Assembly (NCBI GenBank): GCA_900552645.1
Contig: USAN01000003.1
Location: 186,001 to 250,000, forward strand
Source: an uncultured Bacteroides sp.
GTDB lineage: Bacteria > Bacteroidota > Bacteroidia > Bacteroidales > Bacteroidaceae
DNA: 64,000 bases
Direction: 5' to 3'
Within the stretch, counting starts at the first letter, position 1. Each line of letters begins with the position of its first letter. Positions 44,989 through 53,700 of this stretch are shown one piece after another. The notes beneath the pieces were generated by a model that was not told where the DNA came from, made no database searches, and saw only the letters and a program-made list of their open reading frames with translations. The translations under genes and the position numbers were made by a program.

Positions 44989-45723
44989 ATGTATAAAGAA
45001 GCTATAAATAAATTCCTTCAATCCAAGGGATATGACAAGCTGGATATAAAAGCTGTGTTATTTGATATGGATGGTGTATTATTCGACTCTATGCCAAATC
45101 ATGCCAAGTCATGGCATAAAGTGATGAGTGACTTCGGACTGGATCTTAGCCAGGAAGAGGCCTATATGCATGAGGGAAGAACGGGTGCATCAACAATAAA
45201 TATCGTGAGCAGACGACAAAGAGGATGCGAAGCAACCGAAGAAGAGATACAAGCCATATATCATGCAAAAACTATAGAGTTCAACAAATGCCCAATAGCT
45301 CATAAAATGCCAGGTGCACTTGAAGTGCTTAACAAGATAAAGAACGACGGACTAATACCTATGGTAGTGACCGGATCGGGACAGGCATCGCTGTTGGAAA
45401 GACTTAACTCTAACTTTCCCGGAATATTCAAGCAGGAACTTATGGTTACTGCATATGATGTAAAGCACGGCAAACCACATCCGGAGCCTTATTTGATGGC
45501 TCTTGAAAAAGGAGGACTCAAACCCAATGAAGCAATAGTTATAGAAAATGCTCCACTTGGAGTACAGGCGGCAGTAGCCGCAAATATATTTACCATTGCA
45601 GTAAATACAGGACCACTTAACGATGACATACTTCTTAATGAAGGTGCCAATCTGCTATTTCCTTCTATGAACAAATTTAACGAAGAATGGAAAACGCTTC
45701 TGGAAGAGATAAAAAGTATATAA
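44989..45723 (+). CDS. HAD-superfamily phosphatase, beta-phosphoglucomutase-like
   Basis: The 244-residue protein has HAD motif I VLFDMDGVLFDSMPNH (nucleophile and acid Asp), a helical cap (HEGRTGASTINIV), motif II PMVVTGSGQ, motif III Lys in GKPHPEPYLMALEKGG and motif IV in IVIENAPLGVQAA. The cap type and motif I resemble beta-phosphoglucomutases and sugar-phosphate phosphatases. The substrate is not determined. It lies after the pgi hairpin and has its own terminator. Confidence 0.88.
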   Translation: MYKEAINKFLQSKGYDKLDIKAVLFDMDGVLFDSMPNHAKSWHKVMSDFGLDLSQEEAYMHEGRTGASTINIVSRRQRGCEATEEEIQAIYHAKTIEFNKCPIAHKMPGALEVLNKIKNDGLIPMVVTGSGQASLLERLNSNFPGIFKQELMVTAYDVKHGKPHPEPYLMALEKGGLKPNEAIVIENAPLGVQAAVAANIFTIAVNTGPLNDDILLNEGANLLFPSMNKFNEEWKTLLEEIKSI

Positions 45724-45725
45724 TA

Positions 45726-45785
45726 AAAACTGTCCGATACCTCTTGTAATAATGTTTTCATTTATGAGGATTATCGGACAGTTTT
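45726..45785 (+). terminator. Terminator of the HAD phosphatase gene
   Basis: AAAACTGTCCGATA (45726-45739) pairs with TATCGGACAGTTTT (45772-45785). An inner CCTC/GAGG adds to the stem. T runs follow. Confidence 0.75.
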
Positions 45786-45869
45786 ATTTTTTATTTCTTT
45801 ATTTTACTTTGACTTTATCTTATCTATTCTGAATTTAATTCTTTATTATACAACAAATCTCATTATATA

Positions 45870-47081
45870 TTACCACACTTCAAAGAGTTTGCTTCTTGAC
45901 AACATGCAGGCTCCAACAATACCAGCCTTTTCCTTTAGTTTAGACTCTACAATAACCGAATCGCGATTCATCAAATTCAATGTATACTTACGCACAGTAC
46001 TTATAATAGGCTGTAACAAATATTCTCCTGTTCTTGAAAGATCTCCTCCTATAATTATGAGGTCCGGATTAAATATGTTTGTAAGTCCCGCTATATGACT
46101 TCCTAACTTTTGTCCAATCTCTTCTACCAATTCTATGCAAAGCAAATCTTCCTTAGAAACAGCTTCGATTATATCATCAAGAGTAACATCTTCCAAGTTC
46201 TCTTTTATATTAGATATTATTGAACTTTCTCCTTCATTTAAATGCTCAATAAGCATACGGTGAAGTGCAAGCCCTGAAACCTCAGTTTCTATACATCCCT
46301 TCTTTCCGCAATGACACATGATTTCATTATCGTATCCGTAATTGTGACCAAACTCACCTGAGAATCCTGATTTTCCTTTATACAATTTCCCATCAATTAT
46401 AATTCCCATTGCCAAACCCCAACTTACATTTATGAAGATAATGTTCTTTTCACTCTTAAGCCTTCCTTTCACATACTCTCCATATGCCATGCCACGAGTA
46501 TCATTATCAATTGTAACTCTCATTCCATGTATTTTGGAAGATAATACTTCATCAAGAGGTCTGTCATCAAAATTGTATAAGATATGACTATAGCCGGAAT
46601 CTGAATTAATTCTTCCAGGAAGATTGAAGTTTATATTCAATATCTTTTTCTTATCGATAGATATAGTATCGATGAATTTATTTACAATACTACACAACTG
46701 ATCTAAATTCTCGGGCACATTCTTTGGTTTGAAAGGTATTTTCATCTTAAGAAGAACCATCTCTCCATTGAAGTTCATCAAGCCAATGTTTACGTAGAAT
46801 GCACATACTTCTACTCCTATAAAATAAGCTGATTCTGAATTTAGTCCATATAAACTAGGGTGTCTTCCTCCATTAGTTTCAAGTTTCCCGCAAATCGTTA
46901 CATACCCTTCATCACTCATCTCATCTACACATTTTGTTACTGTAGGAACGCTAAGATCCATCTCTTTTGCAAGATCTGTAATTGTAGAAGATCTATTATA
47001 TATAAAGTGAGTTATTATTCTTTTCTTTAGAAATGATCCTTTGGTGCATTTTTCTATTTCCCTTAACAAACTATTTGCCAT
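45870..47081 (-). CDS. ROK family transcriptional regulator (NagC-like)
   Basis: The 403-residue protein has an N-terminal winged helix-turn-helix (TITDLAKEMDLSVPTVTKCV) and a ROK sugar-kinase-like domain. The latter has GVEVCAFYVNIGLM, the DNDTRGMAYGEY region and a zinc site CHCGKKGCIE preceded by GEFGHN. Without kinase motifs being clearly complete, it is read as a sugar-responsive repressor rather than a kinase. It is divergent from nagB, so the ligand is probably an amino-sugar phosphate such as GlcNAc-6-P. A TATATTTG element on the minus strand at 47107-47114 is a likely promoter. Confidence 0.88.
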   Translation of the reverse strand: MANSLLREIEKCTKGSFLKKRIITHFIYNRSSTITDLAKEMDLSVPTVTKCVDEMSDEGYVTICGKLETNGGRHPSLYGLNSESAYFIGVEVCAFYVNIGLMNFNGEMVLLKMKIPFKPKNVPENLDQLCSIVNKFIDTISIDKKKILNINFNLPGRINSDSGYSHILYNFDDRPLDEVLSSKIHGMRVTIDNDTRGMAYGEYVKGRLKSEKNIIFINVSWGLAMGIIIDGKLYKGKSGFSGEFGHNYGYDNEIMCHCGKKGCIETEVSGLALHRMLIEHLNEGESSIISNIKENLEDVTLDDIIEAVSKEDLLCIELVEEIGQKLGSHIAGLTNIFNPDLIIIGGDLSRTGEYLLQPIISTVRKYTLNLMNRDSVIVESKLKEKAGIVGACMLSRSKLFEVW

Positions 47082-47254
47082 ATTAAAAAATTTCGGTTAT
47101 TGATTACAAATATATATTTTTTTTTATAATTATATAGGTAGAATAAATTAATTTTTAAAAAAATACCCTCTTTTGTTATTTTTCTCTTTATAAAATTAAA
47201 TTCCAATTAATTAATTATATATTTATAGTTTAAACAGCATATTACTGCATTTAT

Positions 47255-47281
47255 TTTATTAATATCCGATTCTTTAATAAA
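47255..47281. promoter_or_regulatory. Candidate operator between the ROK gene and nagB
   Basis: TTTATTAA (47255-47262) and TTAATAAA (47274-47281) form a perfect 8-bp inverted repeat with an 11-nt spacer, 16 nt upstream of the nagB -33 element. The region is very AT-rich, so chance is possible. Confidence 0.35.
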
Positions 47282-47297
47282 TATATTTATCATATAT

Positions 47298-47328
47298 TTG
47301 ACTGTATTGTAAATAGTTTATATATTTG
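47298..47328 (+). promoter_or_regulatory. Promoter of nagB
   Basis: TTG (47298-47300), a 20-nt spacer and TATATTTG (47321-47328) match the Bacteroidetes consensus. Transcription should start near 47335, 28 nt before the ATG. Confidence 0.7.
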
Positions 47329-47350
47329 CATTCATATAATAAACATTAAA

Positions 47351-47357
47351 AGGAGGT
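47351..47357 (+). promoter_or_regulatory. Canonical Shine-Dalgarno sequence of nagB
   Basis: AGGAGGT is placed 5 nt before the nagB ATG at 47363. It is unusual because the other genes in the window have no comparable sequence. Confidence 0.8.
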
Positions 47358-47362
47358 ACTAC

Positions 47363-48154
47363 ATGAGAGTAATTATAGAGAATGATTATTTGAAGTTATC
47401 GCAATGGGCTGCAAATTATGTTGCTCAGAGAATAAATAAAGCTAATCCAACTCAAGAAAAACCATTTGTTTTAGGTTTACCAACAGGTTCTTCACCATTA
47501 GGAATGTATAAAGAACTAATAAGACTTAATAAAGAAGGAAAAGTTTCTTTTAAGAATGTAGTTACTTTCAATATGGATGAATACGTAGGATTGCCTGAAA
47601 GTCATCCTGAAAGCTATCATTCATTTATGTGGAATAATTTTTTCAACCACATAGACATCAATAAGGATAATATTAATATATTGAACGGCAATGCTACCGA
47701 TCTTGATGAAGAATGCATACGCTACGAAGAAAAAATCGTAGAAGCCGGAGGAATAGATCTTTTTCTTGGTGGAATAGGTCCTGACGGTCACATAGCATTC
47801 AACGAACCTGGATCATCTCTTTCCTCTCGTACTCGTATTAAGACACTTACCACAGATACGATAATAGCAAATTCTCGTTTCTTTGACAATGACATAAACA
47901 AAGTTCCTAAAACTGCGTTAACTGTAGGTGTAGGTACTGTATTGGCTGCAAAAGAAGTTCTGATAATATGTAACGGACATAACAAGGCACGTGCCTTGAA
48001 ACATGCAGTAGAAGGTGGCATAACACAAATGTGGACTATAAGTGCTCTTCAGATGCACCAACATGGAATTATTGTTTGTGACGAAGCTGCAACCGATGAA
48101 CTTAAAGTTGGTACATACAAGTATTTTAAAGATATTGAGAAAGATAATTTGTAA
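47363..48154 (+). CDS. nagB: Glucosamine-6-phosphate deaminase
   Basis: NagB converts glucosamine 6-phosphate to fructose 6-phosphate and ammonia. The 263-residue protein keeps all catalytic residues of the E. coli enzyme at the same numbers: Asp72 in FNMDEYVGLP, and Asp141, His143 and Glu148 in GIGPDGHIAFNEPG. The phosphate loop GLPTGSSPLGMY is also present. It is divergent from a ROK regulator and followed 6 nt later by the NagB-like/PIG-L fusion, with which it forms an operon. It has an unusually strong ribosome binding site. Confidence 0.97.
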   Translation: MRVIIENDYLKLSQWAANYVAQRINKANPTQEKPFVLGLPTGSSPLGMYKELIRLNKEGKVSFKNVVTFNMDEYVGLPESHPESYHSFMWNNFFNHIDINKDNINILNGNATDLDEECIRYEEKIVEAGGIDLFLGGIGPDGHIAFNEPGSSLSSRTRIKTLTTDTIIANSRFFDNDINKVPKTALTVGVGTVLAAKEVLIICNGHNKARALKHAVEGGITQMWTISALQMHQHGIIVCDEAATDELKVGTYKYFKDIEKDNL

Positions 48155-48160
48155 AATATC

Positions 48161-50149
48161 ATGAGAACAAATCTAAGTTCGCAGATATCTCTTAACAGAG
48201 TATCTACGAAATATTATAAACCAGAAAATGCAATTGAAAGATCTGTACTTACCAGATTCGAGAAAGTACCTACTGATATTTACGAAAGTATAGAAGAGGG
48301 AGTTAAGAAGGTAGCAGACGAAATTGCAGAAAAAATAAAAGAACGTCAACGCGACGGAAAATTCTGTGTTATCGGAACCGGGACAGGTGCATCACTTCGT
48401 CCTCTTTATGCTGAATTAGTACGTAAACACAAAGAAGAAGGACTGAGTTTCAGAAATGTGGTAATATTCAATCTTTATGAATATTATCCATTATCGGCTG
48501 CAGCTACAAATAGTAGCTTTACGCAACTTAGCGAACTTTTCCTGAATAATGTAGATATTGACAAACAGAATATATTTACAATAGACGGAACTATACCTCA
48601 GGAATCTGTAAGCGAATATTGCCGTTTATACGAGCAGAGAATTCAGACTTACGGTGGTATTGACATGGTATTGATGGGAATTGGCCGTGAAGGTAACGTT
48701 GCAATGAATGAACCCGGATCGCAGCTAAACTCTCCTACTCGTCTTATTCTGATCGATTCTACATCACGCGCAGAAGCTGCACATAATTTAGGAATAGACA
48801 ATTTGCCTCCATGTTCAATTACTATGGGTATATCGAACATTATGGCTGCACGCAAGGCTTACTTGCTGGCATGGGGTGATGATAAGACCGATATTATACA
48901 GAAAGCTGTAGAAGATAAGGTATCGGACGCTCTGCCGGCTTCTTATTTGCAGTTGCACAACAATGCAACGGTATGTGTTGACTTACCTGCTGCCGCACAC
49001 CTTACTCGCATTCAGCGTCCATGGCTTGTTACAAACTGTGAATGGAACGACAAGCTTATACGCAGTGCTATAGTTTGGTTATGCCTAAAGCTAAAGAAAC
49101 CTATACTTAAACTTACAAACAAAGATTATAACGAAAACGGATTGAGCGAACTTCTTGCTCTTTACGGATCTGCATACAATGTAAATATCAAGATATTCAA
49201 CGATCTGCAACACACCATTACAGGATGGCCAGGTGGAAAGCCTAATGCTGATGACACATATCGTCCTGAACGTGCAAATCCATATCCTAAACGTGTAATC
49301 GTATTTTCACCACATCCTGACGATGACGTTATATCTATGGGTGGTACATTACGCCGTTTGGTACAGCAGGGTCATGAAGTTCACGTAGCTTACGAAACTT
49401 CGGGAAACATTGCCGTAGGAGATGAAGAAGTATCACGATTCATGCATTTCATCAATGGTTTTAACCAATTATTCGATGAAGGCAAAAATAAGAGCATCAA
49501 AGATAAATATTCAGAAATAAAGAAATTCCTTCTGGAAAAACAGGAAGGCGACATGGATAGTCAAGACATCCTTACAATAAAAGGACTTATTCGTCGTGGA
49601 GAAGCAAGAACAGCTTGTACATACAATCAAGTTCCGCTTAATAGATGCCACTTCCTTGACTTGCCTTTCTATGAAACTGGAAAGATAGAGAAGAATCCAA
49701 TCAGCGAAACTGATGTTGAGATTGTTCTTAAACTGATACGCGAAGTAAAACCTCATCAGATTTATGTTGCAGGCGATCTTGCCGATCCACATGGAACTCA
49801 TCGTGTATGTACGGATGCTGTTCTTGCAGCTATCGATATTGAGAAGGAATCGGGAGCAGAATGGCTTAAAGATTGCAGAATATGGATGTATCGTGGAGCT
49901 TGGGCAGAATGGGAAATTGAGAACATTGAAATGGCAGTTCCTTTCAGTCCAGAAGAGTTGAGAGCTAAGCGTAATTCAATACTTAAGCATCAGTCGCAGA
50001 TGGAAAGTGCACCTTTCCTTGGCAACGACGAACGTTTGTTCTGGCAACGAAGCGAAGACCGCAACCGTGGTACTGCCGAATTGTACGATCAATTAGGACT
50101 TGCCTGCTATGAAGCAATGGAAGCTTTTGTAGAATATATACCTCTATAA
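48161..50149 (+). CDS. Fusion of a degenerate NagB-like domain and a PIG-L/LmbE deacetylase domain
   Basis: The 662-residue protein has a NagB/RpiA-fold domain at about residues 30-285. The NagB catalytic residues are altered: Tyr106 replaces Asp72, Glu177 replaces Asp141, and Asn179 replaces His143; only the Glu148 equivalent (Glu184) remains. A PIG-L/LmbE-type zinc deacetylase domain follows from about residue 375, with the metal motif HPDDD (385-389) and DPHGTH (542-547), both apparently intact. A deacetylase acting on GlcNAc 6-phosphate or a related amino sugar, with the first domain as a sensor or scaffold, is an inference from context. Similar long proteins occur in Bacteroides and are often annotated simply as GlcN-6-P deaminase. 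Confidence 0.88.
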   Translation: MRTNLSSQISLNRVSTKYYKPENAIERSVLTRFEKVPTDIYESIEEGVKKVADEIAEKIKERQRDGKFCVIGTGTGASLRPLYAELVRKHKEEGLSFRNVVIFNLYEYYPLSAAATNSSFTQLSELFLNNVDIDKQNIFTIDGTIPQESVSEYCRLYEQRIQTYGGIDMVLMGIGREGNVAMNEPGSQLNSPTRLILIDSTSRAEAAHNLGIDNLPPCSITMGISNIMAARKAYLLAWGDDKTDIIQKAVEDKVSDALPASYLQLHNNATVCVDLPAAAHLTRIQRPWLVTNCEWNDKLIRSAIVWLCLKLKKPILKLTNKDYNENGLSELLALYGSAYNVNIKIFNDLQHTITGWPGGKPNADDTYRPERANPYPKRVIVFSPHPDDDVISMGGTLRRLVQQGHEVHVAYETSGNIAVGDEEVSRFMHFINGFNQLFDEGKNKSIKDKYSEIKKFLLEKQEGDMDSQDILTIKGLIRRGEARTACTYNQVPLNRCHFLDLPFYETGKIEKNPISETDVEIVLKLIREVKPHQIYVAGDLADPHGTHRVCTDAVLAAIDIEKESGAEWLKDCRIWMYRGAWAEWEIENIEMAVPFSPEELRAKRNSILKHQSQMESAPFLGNDERLFWQRSEDRNRGTAELYDQLGLACYEAMEAFVEYIPL

Positions 50150-50184
50150 CAAACCTAACCCTAACATAACTATTGACTAAATCC

Positions 50185-50220
50185 GAATCTCTGTCTTTTC
50201 TAACCCGAAGGCAGAGATTC
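50185..50220. terminator. Terminator between the NagB/PIG-L gene and the TIGR02757 gene
   Basis: GAATCTCTGTCTT (50185-50197) pairs with AAGGCAGAGATTC (50208-50220) with one G/T-type mismatch and is followed by a T-rich run. The neighbouring genes are convergent. Confidence 0.7.
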
Positions 50221-50226
50221 TTCTTT

Positions 50227-50937
50227 TTATTTCTCTTCGTTTACACCATAACCAAACAGTGCAAAATCGCCCATACATGGATCTCCCGGAAATATATTGT
50301 TTAATTCGTTAGTTATACTCCGCGCATTGTTAAGTGTATAAGAACGACTTGATGTGAGTCCCAGACGATATGACATATTACTTACATGAGTATCAAGTGG
50401 TATAATCAGCTCAGAAGGGGAAAAACTATCCCATATACCGAAATCTACCTTCGAATCTTTTCTTATCATCCATCTAAGAAACATGTTTACCTTCTTTTGT
50501 GGAGACTTATCTGTGACTCCCCACAAATGGCACAACCTTGTCATTGGAATGCCATTGTAAGCCTGCAAGGCATCTTCCATACACTTATGCTCCAAATATA
50601 TTCCATGAAGCCATTGAAAAATCTCGCGCATTTTATCATTAGAAATAGTGCGGTAAAATGAATCTTTACCATTGAAATCATTATTCCATTTGTCACTGCA
50701 TATATAAGCATACGGATTTCCTTCCATTATATCATCCACCCTCTGAGCTGCTTTCAATATCTGAGGACGTGCTCCGAAACTAAGAAAAGATGTTATGAAA
50801 CCACTTATTTCAATATCCTGTTTCTTGCTATATCGGTGAGGAAACTGAACAGGATCTGATTTTATAAAATCTTCGTTATGATACTGAATGGCATACTGAC
50901 GTAGAAATGCCGATATTTGTTCTTTATCCAATTCCAT
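50227..50937 (-). CDS. TIGR02757 (DUF2400) family protein
   Basis: The 236-residue protein matches the TIGR02757 pattern: DPVQFPHRYSKKQDIEISGF, ITSFLSFGARPQILKAA, PLDTHVSNMSYRLGL and DFALFGYGV at the end. The family is related in fold to helix-hairpin-helix DNA glycosylases, but its activity is unknown. It is cytoplasmic and appears monocistronic, between the amino-sugar genes and the glycosidase operon; there is no evidence that it belongs to either. Confidence 0.87.
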   Translation of the reverse strand: MELDKEQISAFLRQYAIQYHNEDFIKSDPVQFPHRYSKKQDIEISGFITSFLSFGARPQILKAAQRVDDIMEGNPYAYICSDKWNNDFNGKDSFYRTISNDKMREIFQWLHGIYLEHKCMEDALQAYNGIPMTRLCHLWGVTDKSPQKKVNMFLRWMIRKDSKVDFGIWDSFSPSELIIPLDTHVSNMSYRLGLTSSRSYTLNNARSITNELNNIFPGDPCMGDFALFGYGVNEEK

Positions 50938-51129
50938 GATTAATCTATATTTTAAGGCAAACTTAAGTAAAATAATAATATCTGCCAGCCTTATTATTTA
51001 TAATATTTATTACTTGAATTATATATTTTATACAGATATTTATTAAATGAAAAATATTCACATATAACTGTATATAATAAGAACTATTCATGTATGATAT
51101 TTATCATTAATTATACTATACCATAAAAA

Positions 51130-51162
51130 TATTCCCGAGAAGATTAAATCTTCCCGGGAATA
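51130..51162 (-). terminator. Terminator of the glycosidase operon
   Basis: TATTCCCGAGAAGA (51130-51143) pairs with TCTTCCCGGGAATA (51149-51162) around a 5-nt loop with one mismatch. It lies just beyond the stop of the last glycosidase gene. Confidence 0.75.
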
Positions 51163-51185
51163 TACGTCCAAAAACAACAATCTTT

Positions 51186-53693
51186 TTATTTGCTCCTTAT
51201 TACTAATACACCAGATTTTATTCCATTTGAAGTAGCCGTAAGTTTTATCTCACCAGCTTCTTTAGTACTTTGAATTATTGCTGTCATCATACCGTTAAAT
51301 ACCTTCATCTGCGGTATATGAAACTGTTCGAGAGAGATTGGATTTCCATTAGCTCCTGCACGATAAGTTCCTTTTCCCTTTACATTGAATTTTATAAGAT
51401 TCTGTGCATCAGGACAAAGGTTACCATCTTTATCTACCACTCTTACAGTGACGAAAGATAAATCCTTACCATCCGAATCAATAACATTCCTATCGGCAAT
51501 TAGTTCAATATGGTCTGGCTTACCTGCTGTATGTATCTCTTTTTCGGATACAGCTTCACCCTTATCGTTATAAGCAACTACTTTTACGGTTCCCGGCTCA
51601 TATTTAGTATCCATCCACATCAGACGATAACGTTTCTGTCTTTTAAAATCTGCTATAGAAGCTGAATCCTTACTGTTCTCAATTGTTACACTCAAATCTT
51701 TTGTGCGCTTCCCCTGACTCTTTCCGTTAATGAAAAGTTCGGCCGTAGGATAGTTTGTGTAAACGAATATAGGCGTAACTTCACCTTCGCGTCCTGGCCA
51801 TGTCCAATGAGGAAGTATGTGAAGAGTCTCTACTTCCTTGTTCCAATGACTACGGTACAGATAAAAACGGTCTTTTGGAAGTCCTGCAAGATCTACTATT
51901 CCAAATAGTGATGAGTGACTTGGCCAGTTGGTATAATATGGGGTCGGTTCGCCTAAATAATCGAAACCTGTCCATACAAATTCACCAATTCCCCAGTCGT
52001 TGTCTTCGTGCCAAATCCAGTCATCTTCCGGAAGATTTGACCAACCACAATGTTCTACATCATATGATGAAGATTGATGATCGTCATACTTCTTCATTGA
52101 AAGACGTTTTACAGGAAATTTATAAACGCCTCGTGAGCTTACAGTAGAAGCTGTTTCACTTCCAAGTATTATCTGCTGAGGAAGTTTCTTATAGTTTTCG
52201 GCATATTTATGAGGACGGTAATTGAAACCGGCAACATCCATTACGGCAGCCATGTTATTGTTAACTACTGCATCAGGAGCATCCATACCTTGAGTAACAG
52301 GACGTGTAGGATCTTCTCGGTGACATATGTCTTGCAACATACGCGACAGTTTTGGTCCGCGTGCCCCATTCCACTGATCAGGAACTTCATTACCTATACA
52401 CCACATTACTATACTTGGATTATTACGATAGTGACGTATAAGATTTACAAGATCTTTTTCTACCCATTCGTCGAATATCTTATGATATCCATTCTGACAT
52501 TTTGCCGCTTTCCATTCATCAAATGATTCGGCCATAAGCATCATACCCATTTCATCGCAAGCCTCTACTAGTTCTGGTGCAGGCATGTTATGCGAAGTAC
52601 GGATAGCGTTTACACCCATATCCTTCATTATTCTTATCTGACGACGTATTGCAGCCTTATTTACAGCGCCACCCAAAGGACCTAGATCATGATGATTACA
52701 TACTCCCTGAAACTTTATCATCTTGCCATTAAGGAAGAAACCTTTATCAGGAATTATCTGGATGGTACGAATACCGAAACGGGTAGAATATGTATCCTTA
52801 AGAGCACTACCTTCATAAATACGTGAATAAGCTGTATATAACTCTGGCGAATTGAGAGTCCATAGTTTTGGATTAGCAACTGCAAATTCCTGATTAAAGT
52901 ATTTGTTGTCTACTACATCAAGCTTATCTTCTGATGTAGCAACAACATTATTGTTTGCATCCTTTATTTCTGTATATATTCTATAGTTAGATCGGTCTTT
53001 TCCTGCAGGTGATTCCCAAGTAGTTTTAAGAGAGACCTTGGCAAACTTGTCGTTTACTATAGGAGTAGTTACGTACGTTCCCCAAGTAGGTACATGTGCC
53101 TCGTCTGTTACAACCAAATGAACATTACGGTAAAGTCCGGCACCAGGATACCATCTTGATGATTCAGTCTCGTTTTCAAGTCGAACCGCCAGGTCATTAC
53201 TCTTACCTTCCTTGAGATATGGAGTTACGTCAAAGTAGAAAGTGTTATAACCTGAAGGCCAGTAACCTACTTCCTTACCATTTATGAAAACTCGTGCATG
53301 ACTCATAGCTCCGTCAAAAATCATTGTAGCCTTCTTGCCATGTCCGAAAGTAGGTGCATCGAATTTAAGTCTATACCATCCTGTACCCACGAAAGGCAAT
53401 CCTCCTGTACGGCCAGCATGTTCCATAGCATCTTTCTGACCATCCTGAGCAATGGCTACTTCCTGCTTATCATTATTTATGCTGAATGGCCCATAAATAG
53501 CCCAATCATGAGGTATCGATACTGACTGCCATTTCTTGTCATTAAATTCCGGTTCGGAAAATCTATTATCATCCTCACGAGTAAACTTCCACCCCTCTTC
53601 AAAAGTCTGCATTGTTCTTTGCTGCGCATGTACCATAAAAACAGAACATGCTGCAACAAATACACTGCATAAAAATTGCTTAGTCTTCATCAT
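51186..53693 (-). CDS. GH2 beta-galactosidase, secreted
   Basis: The 835-residue protein has a signal peptide (about residues 1-24, ending VHAQ), a GH2 sugar-binding domain, an Ig-like domain and the TIM barrel. The acid/base is Glu436 in WCIGNEVPD and the nucleophile is Glu513 in ILGSETASTV; the nucleophile motif is that of beta-galactosidases of the DUF4982-containing type. C-terminal Ig-like domains follow (VKVVAYNDKGEAV, LSFVTVRVVDKDGNL). It would remove terminal beta-galactose, for example from LacNAc antennae. It is the last gene of the five-gene operon, 7 nt after the GH92 gene. ATGs at 53693 and 53690 are both possible. Confidence 0.88.
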   Translation of the reverse strand: MMKTKQFLCSVFVAACSVFMVHAQQRTMQTFEEGWKFTREDDNRFSEPEFNDKKWQSVSIPHDWAIYGPFSINNDKQEVAIAQDGQKDAMEHAGRTGGLPFVGTGWYRLKFDAPTFGHGKKATMIFDGAMSHARVFINGKEVGYWPSGYNTFYFDVTPYLKEGKSNDLAVRLENETESSRWYPGAGLYRNVHLVVTDEAHVPTWGTYVTTPIVNDKFAKVSLKTTWESPAGKDRSNYRIYTEIKDANNNVVATSEDKLDVVDNKYFNQEFAVANPKLWTLNSPELYTAYSRIYEGSALKDTYSTRFGIRTIQIIPDKGFFLNGKMIKFQGVCNHHDLGPLGGAVNKAAIRRQIRIMKDMGVNAIRTSHNMPAPELVEACDEMGMMLMAESFDEWKAAKCQNGYHKIFDEWVEKDLVNLIRHYRNNPSIVMWCIGNEVPDQWNGARGPKLSRMLQDICHREDPTRPVTQGMDAPDAVVNNNMAAVMDVAGFNYRPHKYAENYKKLPQQIILGSETASTVSSRGVYKFPVKRLSMKKYDDHQSSSYDVEHCGWSNLPEDDWIWHEDNDWGIGEFVWTGFDYLGEPTPYYTNWPSHSSLFGIVDLAGLPKDRFYLYRSHWNKEVETLHILPHWTWPGREGEVTPIFVYTNYPTAELFINGKSQGKRTKDLSVTIENSKDSASIADFKRQKRYRLMWMDTKYEPGTVKVVAYNDKGEAVSEKEIHTAGKPDHIELIADRNVIDSDGKDLSFVTVRVVDKDGNLCPDAQNLIKFNVKGKGTYRAGANGNPISLEQFHIPQMKVFNGMMTAIIQSTKEAGEIKLTATSNGIKSGVLVIRSK

Positions 53694-53700
53694 TAAAATA

